From contig JAGMVK010000009.1 of assembly GCA_020747065.1 (NCBI GenBank), positions 2,566,550 through 2,630,549 on the forward strand: a DNA stretch of 64,000 nt, read 5' to 3'. The translations under genes were made by a program, and so were the position numbers. The stretch's first letter is position 1. Every line of letters starts with the position of its first letter. Source of the DNA: Cadophora sp. MPI-SDFR-AT-0126. Its lineage: Eukaryota; Ascomycota; Leotiomycetes; Helotiales; Ploettnerulaceae. This document shows positions 54,747 through 64,000 of the stretch, in pieces. The notes beneath the pieces are model-generated. The model did no database searches, was not told the DNA's origin, and saw nothing but the letters and a program-made list of their open reading frames with translations.

Positions 54747-55800
54747 ACAGTCCATGCATCCGCACCACCAGCTGTTTTGCTGCCATACAATTGAAGTTTA
54801 GTACTCGCAGCCATTCCCGTAGGCACTCCCCGCAGCCACCATCGCCATCCACTACCGCCATCTATTGCGACTATCCATCGTTGCGATCCATTCCTGCATT
54901 AAGATCATCATCACCGTGCAGTGTTACAGTCCGTGCATTAGTAGTACCCAGCTGTTTTGCTGCCATGCAATTGAAGTCCTTCCTCGCAGCCACTCCCGGT
55001 AGCCATCGCCACTACTATCCACTACCACCATCTCCTACCACTATTCATCGCCGCAATCCGTTCATACATTGAAACCACTATCATGAGTTGTTACAGCCCA
55101 TGCATTAGCAGTACCCAGCTGTTTTGCTGCCATGCAATTGAAGTCCTCCCCCGCAACTACGCTCGCGGCTCCTCCCGCAGCCACTCTTGCAGCTGCTATT
55201 GCCATCCACTAGCGCCACCCACTGCTACCATGCATCGTCGCAATCCATTTATACATTCAAAATCATCATTATAAACGATTACAGGCCATGTATTTGCACC
55301 ACCCAACTATTTAGCTACTATATGATCGAAGTCCTCGCCCGCAGCCAGTCTTACAGCGGCTACCGCCATCCACCACCGCTATCTACTGCTGCTATTCACT
55401 ACTGCCATCCCTCGTTGCAATCCATTCCTGCATTGAGATCACTATCACCGTGCAGTGTTACAGTCCGTGCATTAGTAGTACCCAGCTGTTTTACTGCCAT
55501 GCAGTTGAAGTTATCCCTCGCAGCCACTCCCGCAGCCACTCCCCGCAGCCATCTACTACCACCATCTCCTGCTACAGTTCGTCGCCGCAATCTATTTATG
55601 CATTCAAATTATCAGCATAAGCTATTACAGCCGACGCATTTGCACCACCGGCTGTTTTGCTACCATATGATCGAAGTCCTCCCCCGCAGCCACTCTCGCA
55701 GCTACTCCCGTAGCTATCGCAGCTATCCAGCAGTGCCATCCACTGCTACCATTCATCGTCGCAATCCATTCATGCATTATCAGCATAAATCATCTGTTTA
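54747..55800. repeat. Tandem satellite array, six units of about 165-185 bp
   Basis: Six degenerate head-to-tail units. Each starts near ACAGTCC(A/G)TGCAT, continues with CAGCTGTTTTGCTGCCAT and (C/T)AATTGAAGTCC or TGATCGAAGTCC, then short CGCAGCCACTC and CCATCCACTACC modules, and ends with CATCGTCGCAATCCATTCATGCATT. The GCTGTTTTGC landmark lies at about 54771, 54952, 55119, 55305, 55485 and 55650, giving spacings of about 165-186 bp. Units alternate between two types (GCAATTGAAG and ATGATCGAAG), suggesting higher-order structure. Reading frames here are by-products of the repeat. Confidence 0.8.
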
Positions 55801-56056
55801 GCATAAGTAATGCGCTTTAGTGAGGTCATTGAGAGCGGGGTAATTAGATGCGGTCAGTACAGGACCTAACGAGAAGGGAAGGACCTAACCCAACCTATAC
55901 AAACTGCTTTCCCTACACAGAGCACACCTGCGTATCTACCTAAATAAGCATTTCTCGACCACCATTCTGGCCCAGTGGGTTGCATGGAAGTTTTCTCGAG
56001 TCTTCGCATTGCATTTAACAACTAACATTATGAATATACTAATGCGTAGTACATAG

Positions 56057-56322
56057 ATGCCTCCATACAGTCCTGCAGCAATCGTCGCCTTCGAGAGGCT
56101 CGGCCGGCAGTGGATTCAGGTGTCCTCGAACCGCGAGGCCTGGGCCAACACCCATCGGGGTGCCGTATGTATTCCTCCCCTTCCCTATATATCTGCTAAC
56201 TTCCCCAGATAGCTATCATGTTGATCCTGGGGTTGGTACCGGGTTGCGATAAGCACATCATCGCATGTGCGGACCTGGTTCCCCTGGTCGAGGCCGGGGA
56301 GGTCTTGCTTCGGGCTTTGTAA
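56057..56322 (+). CDS. Small spliced subtelomeric gene or truncated helicase-unit ORF
   Basis: Exons 56057-56164 and 56209-56322, joined by a textbook intron (GTATGT...CTAAC...CCCCAG), encode 73 aa starting MPPYSPAAIVAFERLGRQW and ending VEAGEVLLRAL. Codon use is GC-rich and unlike the AT-rich surroundings, so the frame looks maintained. Beyond the TAA at 56320 the same frame stays open for a further 13 codons (IVARGGTHNWEYR), suggesting that the stop is recent, for example from CAA. I do not recognise the family. It precedes a helicase copy and may belong to the same subtelomeric unit. Confidence 0.55.
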
Positions 56323-57227
56323 ATAGTTGCTAGGGGCGGTACTCACAATTGGGAGTATCGTAAGTAGGGAGGGGCGGGGCCCTACTAAACTTTTTGTTTA
56401 CTTTTTCCTATTTCCAACTAAGACAAATGGATTAAGCGAGGTACCTTAGGGGAAGGGAGTTCACACTTGTACTAGCCATTACCGGATTACTATTGCTATA
56501 TTACATTAGTAAGATCGATTTAAGGATGAGAAGATGAAGTCAGAGGAGGGTAATGACTTACATTAAGGTGATATAGATAGGGATAATACAGAGGATTTAG
56601 AAGCTAGTCACGGAAACCTATATCATAAGCAGAACTTACGCAGGAGGTTCCGCTACTTAGGGATCTGCTATAATTCTATTTAACTCTAATAATACGCCCG
56701 GTTTATCTTCTGTGCTATAGCCTTAGAAGTCATAAATCTATAGCAGCTATAGAAAGCAGAAGTTAGAAGAGAAGAGGTCCAAATAGGTTAAGTAAGCAAG
56801 GACAGCTATAATTGAAACTCCTAAGGACTCTGAAGGTGAGCCTAGACACGACTAAAGTCAAGACAAACTAAGGACCCCTAAATAGGACAGCTATCTCGCC
56901 GGCGTTGTAGCAACTAGCGACAGTCTATTGGGAGTAAAAGCTCGTCGTCAAGCTAAACCACTACGGAGAGAACAAGAGAGAGTAAGTAACGAGCAAAGGA
57001 GGGCGCGTCCCTAAGCCTGGGCAAGAGGGCTCAATACACGGAAGCTTTCTTCCTCTTCTGTAAGGCCCCTTTTGCAGCTCGAAGAGAGAGCGCGGACCAC
57101 TTGCGGCTCTGTGCTCCTACGGCAGGCACGGACTTATACTCTGTAAGGTAATATCCTCAGAGGAGTTGGCTAGTTAGTAGTAAGTAATGTCCCTACTTAT
57201 TTACGTCTCTTAGAAGGCTCTGTTTCA

Positions 57228-60200
57228 GTGAGTTCTGTTATTACCATGTCGCTGGATCTCGTTTACAACCCGACCCACCAGGTAGTCGTTTGCCGGCGCT
57301 ACCAGACGTGCCTCGTACCCCGGCAAAGTAGTATCAAACAACACTTACGGGGCGAGCCGCACCGTCTACTCAGTCCAGCTCTGAAGGCCCACTTAGCATA
57401 TATCGATGGACTGACGCTACGGGACCTAGAGACCTTGAAGAGGGACCGGCCTAGGGAGTCAGTTAACCCGATCGAGTACCTCCTAATCCACGCGGGGTTT
57501 CGCTATCTGCTCTATCCTCTCGAAGATCCCTTCTACACAATCCGCCTCCCCCGGATACGGGACCATATACCGAGCTATAACAGGAGAAGTGCGAGGGAGC
57601 ACAAGTCGACGCCGCTCTGGGAGAGTTACCGCCTCTAGACTTACTTTACTAATAATGCCCTGGTGACTTACTTTACTATTCTCAAGGGCGTAGAGACGCC
57701 AGACCCAGCCTATTTAACTATACTAATAGAGCCTGAGAGGGAATTATTTGTGAAGTTAGAGGGGGATTACTAAGATATGAAATGCGATCTCAAGGCGCAA
57801 GCAAGTATCGTTCGGGATATTAGAGAGTCCAGGTTAGAAAGGGTGCTATAGCTACACGACGTAACGCGCTTCCTATCCTACATAGTTACGCTACAGGACA
57901 AGGAGATCTGGAGCTCGTACCGACTGTCCCTAAAGAAAGAGCTTGATGCGGGTGGCGAGTATACTACGGATCCTGATCTCGCCTGAATCCTGGTTACAGC
58001 TAAGGCTGTCTTAAGAGACGCATACTGGTTATACAGCGACACTTCGCCAGACCGGAAAATGACACAGTAGCGGGCTAATATCCTGAATGAATTCTATGCT
58101 AGGGCGTCGGGCAAAGCAGATAGGTTCCGGTATTACAAGAACGCGTCGACCCTGGTTACCTACTTCACCACTATGAAACAGCTGTTAGTGTACTACTACC
58201 GAGTAGTATACTGTGAAAGCGGTCATTTCACCCGGGTTTAACTAGACCAGATACTACCTAGGGATGTTATCTAACTAACTACCCAGTAGATCTAGGCCAT
58301 GGATAAGATTATAGATGCATTAGTTCTTGAAGATAAGGAGGAAGCTGAGCTAGCTTTAAAGCACGCCATTCAGCGACTATACCTGGCCCTGATCTGCTAT
58401 ACTGTTAGCAGCGTGCTATTTAAATCGCCTGTCTTAAGTTTCTGCGCTATATTGAGCAGGAAAGTCCGTGGGAAAGGCTGAGGGTTATAGGAGGAGCCGG
58501 GGAATTTCAATAGCCACTTATCGGCTCTGACCTAGGCTGCCTAGCTCGTGCTCTTTAACTATGCTTGTTTTCAGGAGCAGGACGATGAAGATCAAATCCC
58601 TGTCTTTCTTACCAAGATCTGCAAGAAGTTCTTCCAACAGCTAGCCGAGACACCGTTTAGGCATATTCTGCAATAGCAGCTGTACTTATTCAAGGTTAGA
58701 AAGGCCGCAATTACTAAGCACTAAGCCCGGTAGTCCCTGGACAGGTAGACAGTGGAATATCGCGGGGTAGAATTGCAGATGTCGCAGATCTCTGACTTGG
58801 TAGCTTCTGAATACTAACGGGCCTATGCCCTGCTTTATGATAAGCTCTTATTCTAAGCAAAAGACCTGACTCCTATGGAGTCGTGGCGGCTAAAGGACGA
58901 CTTAGATCTGGAAGATTTTGGAGGTTCGTAGCTCTCTTATCCCAGTAATACCGAGTTCTTAGAGGGTGCTGAGCTCGCTCTCTTCCGGCGGATCTAAGGC
59001 AATACTGAGCTCCGGGCCATGTTCTTAACCAAGGCTAAGGATAGGAGCATGATCTTGTATCCTAAGGCTATGGACATCTACGAGTCACACGCCCAAGAAT
59101 TCCTACAGCTGTTATTAGTGCTATGCCATATCCCTGGCGGCCCACCGTTACGAGCGTCTGAGTTGCTATCGATGATGTGGTGTAATACTGCTCGACAGCG
59201 CCACCTATTTATTTGGGAGAAGCTACTAATGATCTATGTTCAGTACCACAAGGGTCAGCAGTAGTCCGGGGTGTACAAGGATAATATTCGCTTTATACTA
59301 AAGGCGATTGGGGATTTAGTGCTTCTTTACATTGCATATGTTTTGCCTTTAAGGCAACTGTTCCTTCGATAGTAAAAGCCCGGTGCCCTCATCTCTCCGT
59401 ACCTTTAGGCGAAATTAGACGGGACGGTGTGGGTTAATAAGACACTTTCAGCTTGCTTACGTAAGGCGTGTACCCGGGTAAAGGTGCCTTGTTTGCACAC
59501 TTCCAACTGGCGGCAGTTTGCAGCATCGATTACTAAAGAGAAGTTTTCTACTAAAGAACAGGCTAACTTTGATATTAAGGAGAGCGTCGGGGAGGATATT
59601 GAAGACGAGCTGGATCTTGTTGCCTTAGCTGAACAAAGCAACTACAGCTACCACACTTTTAATCATGCATATACTGGCACTACTACGCTCACCATAAGTG
59701 CTTTACTGCATCGGAATTACCGAGCATCTGAGAGCTGGCATACGTTATTCCGGCTCGATTATATTCTCCAGGGGAAGAGACTACGAGGCGCCTCAGAGAC
59801 GCTGTCACTGCGAATACTTGATACTTCCAAGCGTGGTTAGCTTCGCCGGAGGGGGGCTTATTCTGAGGCTGACTTACTGGCGGTGGCACGGAAGTTATAC
59901 AATAAACCGGACTTGCAATTCAGGGTTCCCGGTCAGCGGAATAGCGTTCTTGCTATCATGGGACCTTATTCAGCTGAGTAAGTGGTTCTGGTAATAGGAA
60001 CCGGCTCTGGTAAGACGATAGTTGTTATGATTGGTACTGCTATTACAGATACTGGGACCACTATCCTTGTTTTGCTAATAGTTGCTCTGCGAGGTGATAT
60101 ACTGAGACGCTTTCACGAAGTAGGTATCCGGCCCTTGGTCTAGTCGGTTGATTGTAAGTAGTCGGCTTCACTAGTTATTGTATCAGCTGAAGCAGCGTGT

Positions 60201-61619
60201 ACTTAAGGCTTTCTTAAATACTATCATCTTCAGGTCAGTAAGCAGAAACTCGACTGTATTATTATCGACGAGGGTTATCTCACTATTACGGCTAGTGATT
60301 ACCGGCTATGCATGGCTTAACTGGGCTGGTACGTTCGGTAAATTAGGACGTAAACAGTGTAGCTGACAGTAACCCTACCTCCTATGATGCAAGAAGAGTT
60401 CATTGAGCATAATAAGCTGGTGAAACCCAGGGTTATCCGGGAATCGACTAATCGGCTGAACATTAAGTACATAGTCAGCTTAGAGACCGGACCGGGTGCC
60501 TTAGTTGAGAGAGCTGCCGACCTGGTACAGGCATACTGGCCCAAGTAGGAGATCTTTAACTACTCCCGCGATAAGATCATTATCTACTGCCGGACTCGGG
60601 AGGAAGTAGTACAGCTTGCCGATATTCTTAAGTGTCCCTTGTATACGTTAAGATCCGGAACTGAAGAGGAGAAAGCTGCTATTATCTCTAGGTGGCTTGG
60701 TAATAGAGATCAGCCGGTGATTGTAGCTACATCTGCTCTTAGGATCGGATTTAATTATCCGTTCGTCCGCTGGGTAATCCATGTTAATAGGCCCGATAAG
60801 CTGACTGATTTCTCTCAGGAGTCTAGAAGAGCTAGGCGGGATGGAAGTAAGGCTTCTTCTATTGTTCTCCTGTATGCCGGGTGGAAGCCTCAGGTTAATG
60901 GATACCTATCCGCGGATCGAGAGGCTATGCAGCTCTATCTTACACAGTAATACTGTTCCCGTGGTATTCTGAGCCAGTTCTTGGATACTTAATCCGATTG
61001 GCGGTGGTATATACTGGGTGAAGAGAGGTGTCAGGTTTACCGCGAGCCCCATACCGAAGCGCGACCTGCCGACGTTGTATTTACCTTACCGCAAAGAGTA
61101 GAGATGGAATTCACCGGGCTAGAAGAGGTCTTACGGCAGGATCATGTCCGAGAGTAGGTCCTTGATAGTTATAAGAGCGACCTCGAGATTATGGTAGGGC
61201 TGTGCCTCTACTGCCGGATCAAGGGCCGCAGGTTCGACTATGCGCTAGGCAAATGCTCACGGCGGTTCCGGTGGATCTGTGCTAAGTAAGAGGCGTACTA
61301 TACACGAGACCGAGAGGATAAGGAGTGGATCGGGCGATATGTGGTATGCTGGTAGTGCTACCAGCCACAAGATATCTGTCGGGTAGTAGATCCAGAGCAT
61401 GAAGAGACCGAGTGCCGCTTCCCTGATATAGTGATACTGCTTTACTACGGAGTGTATTACCGGCCTGGAGGCGAGGAGTGGCTACGGAAGTATTTCCAGC
61501 GCTCTTTTCAGAGCGAACTGGAATATATGCTATGGCTAGGGGAAACGGCATCACTTGGGGGGAACGAGTGTATTGAAGCTAACTGTGTAGCGGCGCTTGC
61601 ATTAGCAGAGTTTGGATAA
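57228..61619 (+). pseudogene. Subtelomeric RecQ-like helicase (TLH type), lightly RIP-mutated copy
   Basis: N-terminal module 57228-57638 resembles the zinc-finger region of fungal telomere-linked helicases (VVVCRRYQTCLVPRQSSIKQHLR..PH; one expected Cys is Tyr). The helicase core shows Walker A GTGSGKT at about 59997-60017, a decayed DEAH-type box (IIIDEGY) near 60265, and at 60639-60950 the RecQ C-terminal lobe with EEEKAAIISRWLG, VIVATSALRIGFNYPFVRWVIH and QESRRARRDG (normally QESGRAGRDG). The last open stretch ends at 61619. Stops such as TAG for CAG interrupt it many times, so it is not a working gene. Such helicase genes sit next to telomeres in many fungi and may move with subtelomere amplification. 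Confidence 0.82.
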
Positions 61620-62754
61620 GCTTATTTTGCACGTTTAATATAAAATAATAATAGGATTATATTATCCTTATAATATCAAAGAATATAAAGACTATTTATA
61701 TAAGATCGGTGTATTAAGAGATTATTTAAACTTTTTAAATAATATTCTATTCTAATTAATCCTAATTAAACAAGATAGATTAATTACCTTTCGACTTGAA
61801 TAGAATAGTATTTAAATTATTAGTTGAATAATATTTAATTATTTAACCGGTGATACACGTTTTGACTTTTATTATAAAATAGCTTAAATATATATTATAA
61901 TTATAACTTTATCTTTATTTAATAAAGCAAATACTATCTTGCTTTTATATATAATAAGTTAAGTAAGAATTTTATGAAATAATTTATAAATTATATTTAA
62001 GGTAGTTTAATAAAGAATAGTTAACTAATTTCTTTGAGTTTACTGTATATTACTAAGCTATTATTTATATAATAGTTTATCTTAATTAGATACCAGTTCA
62101 ATAAAATAGATTAATAATAAAAACGCTTAATTAGAATAGAATACTGAGCATTATTTTATTTTATTTATTTAATACGTTGTGTAATATAAACAGGTAAGAG
62201 ATAAGCTCTAAGTCTAAGAACTCAGAACTACTTAAAACGAAAGGTGCGACGACTTATAATATTAGTAAAAATATAAAGTAACGGCTAATAAAGTCAAGGC
62301 GAAGTAATGAAGAAATAGAGTAGTATAACTACTAATAAGATTAAGGCGAAGTAAAGGATAAAGAGAAGAAGATAATTAGGGTTAATAAGATTAAGACGAA
62401 GTAAAGTATTAGTCCACAGGTCCTTACATAAGTATACTTTAGTCTGAAAAGGGGGTGTGGATTAGGATCAGGAGCTAGAGCCTAGCCGGACTAGTTTCGG
62501 AGGGTATTCGGTGGGGTCTCGTAGTATATAGTCTGACTCTCCTCGTACTCTCTTAGGAATTACACAGATTTTTAACTATACCTTTAAAGCTCTGTCAACC
62601 ATACTGATATATCATTATATTACGTAGTACATGAACCGGTACTGCACCGATATAAAGGAAAAGAAAAAAGTGGAGAAGGGTTAATAAAGAAAAAGATAAA
62701 GAAAAAAGGAAAGTTTTAATATAAAAGGATTATTTAAAAAGGATTAGGGTTGTG
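61620..62754. repeat. AT-rich subtelomeric spacer with short direct repeats
   Basis: AT-rich, no coding frames. At about 62287-62405 three copies of '(A)TAA(G)A(T)TAAGGCGAAGTAA' are spaced about 48 bp apart. A G-rich island at 62450-62530 ('GGGGGTGTGGATTAGG') follows. No gene or RNA is seen. Confidence 0.5.
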
Positions 62755-63905
62755 TTATTTTAGTATTAAGGTTGTGTTATTTAAGCGTGTTATTTGAGTA
62801 TTGACGGGGTGTTATTTAAGGGTTATTTGGGTATATTATTTGAGTATTTTATTTAAGTTTTATTTAAGTTTTATTTAAGTTTTATTTGAGTGTTTTATTT
62901 GAGTATTTAAGTATTTTATTTGAGTATTTTATTTGTTTTATTTAAGTGTTTTATTTAAGTGTTTTATTTAAGTTTTATTTGTGTGTGTTATTTGTGCGTA
63001 TTATTTAAGTATGTTATTTATTTTATTTGAATATGTTATTTAAGTATTTTATTTTATTTGAGTATTTTATTTGAGTACGTTGTTATTTGAGAGTGTTATT
63101 TAAGTATGTTATTTAAGTGTTTTATTTCCGCGAAGCCGTGTTATTTGAGCGACAGGTGTTTTATTTGAGTGAAGCTGTTTTATTTGAGCGAGAGGTGTTT
63201 TATTTAAGCGAGAGATGTTTTATTTCAGTAAAAGAGAGATTAAGTAATTGATAATTGGAAGGGTTTTAGGGTATATTTAAGGTCGAATTAAGGCAAGGAC
63301 TGTTTTTATTAGGGTTATTATAAATTAAATAAGGGGGGTTTAGTAATGTACGGGTTACCGGATTAAGTTAAGGTTATATGTATTGCGGAGGATTGAAGCT
63401 AGGGTATAAAGAACCTAAACCTATTAGCGCGAAGCGCTAGTTGTGACCCTGTAGGGATAATAGTATATGAGGGCGGGAAGTAAGGAAGATATATAAAGAC
63501 CGACCGGACCCGACTTGATCCGGACCCGTGGGCGCGGAGCGCCGATTGTGACCTCGTAGGGTTTAAGTTAAGGTTTAAGTTCGGGTATTAGGGTTAAGTG
63601 TTTTATTTAAGTTTTTTTATTTGGGTAAGTTATTTAGGTGTGTTAGGGAAGGGTTATTTAAGTGGATTTTATTTGGGTGTTATTTGAGTATTTTATTTGA
63701 GCGTGTTTTTTTAAGTATTAGGGTTGTGTTATTTGAGTATTAATTTAGGGTTAAGATTATTATAGGGGTAAGAGTGAGTGGGTGAGTGAGGGAGTAAGTA
63801 GATAGGAAAGGAGAGTAGATCGGAAACGGAGCGTAGATAGGAAAGTGAGAGTAGATATGAAAGGACGAGTAGATAGGAAAGGAGAGTGATAGGAAAGGAG
63901 AGTAG
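62755..63905 (+). repeat. Telomere-associated degenerate repeats (TTATTTRAGT, GATAGGAAAGGAGAGTA)
   Basis: 62755-63235 and 63596-63735 consist of dozens of short units of the type TTATTT(A/G)AGT(A/G)TTT. Between them two direct copies of a 33-bp unit occur, GCGCGAAGCGCTAGTTGTGACC at about 63427 and GCGCGGAGCGCCGATTGTGACC at about 63532, both followed by TGTAGGG or CGTAGGG. 63798-63905 holds about six copies of AGTAGATAGGAAAGGAG. The region is non-coding and directly abuts the telomere. Confidence 0.75.
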
Positions 63906-63917
63906 AGAGGGTTCGGG

Positions 63918-64000
63918 GTTAGGTTTAGGGTTAGTGGTTAGGGTTAGGTTAGGTTAGGGTTAGGGTTAGGGTTAGGGTTAGGGTTAGGGTTAGGGTTAGG
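63918..64000 (+). repeat. Telomere, (TTAGGG)n
   Basis: Degenerate units (TTAGGTTTAGGGTTAGTGG, TTAGGTTAGG) from about 63918 pass into perfect TTAGGG repeats from 63954 to the last base. The G-rich strand points to the right end, as required for a right chromosome end. The array is short because the assembly stops within it. Confidence 0.97.

Noticed and set aside
55083..55801. Frames of 63 and 204 codons in the satellite
   Set aside because: The predicted peptides simply repeat with the monomer period, so they are by-products of the tandem array.
1..64000. CRISPR array, prokaryotic operon or phage features
   Set aside because: The introns, gene families and telomere show a eukaryotic fungal chromosome, and no array of regularly spaced repeats with unique spacers was seen.

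Overview
The window is the right end of a chromosome of a filamentous ascomycete (Pezizomycotina). Its last bases are a perfect (TTAGGG)n array whose G-rich strand runs 5'->3' toward the end. The genes carry short introns of about 45-60 nt, and the families are typically fungal: a Zn2Cys6 regulator, a CFEM/PTH11-type rhodopsin-fold membrane protein, a TRI12-like exporter, a HET relic and subtelomeric RecQ-like helicases. Repeats show C-to-T and G-to-A decay typical of repeat-induced point mutation (RIP).

Layout. (1) 1-6.4 kb: sparse, with a broken amidohydrolase gene, a HET-domain relic, a rhodopsin-fold membrane-protein gene with one unresolved junction, and a solo-LTR-like repeat. (2) 6.4-37 kb: a dense cluster of 14 genes: Zn2Cys6 regulator, Baeyer-Villiger-type FAD monooxygenase 1, 4-coumarate-CoA-ligase-like enzyme, SDR 1 ending in SKL, cytochrome P450, aldehyde dehydrogenase, zinc alcohol dehydrogenase, AtuA-family protein, alpha/beta-hydrolase, acyl-CoA dehydrogenase, PRISE-type reductase, FAD monooxygenase 2, SDR 2 and an MFS exporter. 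(3) 37-44.2 kb: mostly gene-poor, with a small secreted Cys-rich protein gene, a second LTR-like copy, and an intact single-exon membrane-anchored protein gene. (4) 44.2-62.7 kb: AT-rich RIP-decayed subtelomere. It holds a MITE with TA target duplication, a heavily mutated helicase copy interrupted by a decayed Tc1/mariner element, a GC-rich block, a tRNA-derived SINE-like unit, a six-unit satellite of about 165-185 bp, a small spliced gene, and a less mutated second helicase copy. (5) 62.7-64 kb: degenerate TTATTT-rich subtelomeric repeats and the telomere.

How the cluster may work (inference). There is no polyketide synthase, NRPS or terpene cyclase, so the set reads as a degradation or tailoring pathway rather than de novo biosynthesis. 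A P450 and/or ADH/SDR would make a ketone; two Baeyer-Villiger monooxygenases would make esters or lactones; the hydrolase would open them; ADH and ALDH would oxidise the alcohol to an acid; the CoA ligase would activate it; and the acyl-CoA dehydrogenase, AtuA-like protein and peroxisomal (SKL) SDR would carry out a beta-oxidation-like phase. The AtuA family points to a branched or isoprenoid substrate. Most genes are arranged as divergent and convergent pairs, suggesting shared promoters under the cluster's Zn2Cys6 protein. Exon boundaries were placed by eye from splice consensus, reading frame and family continuity. All 14 cluster gene models total a whole number of codons.
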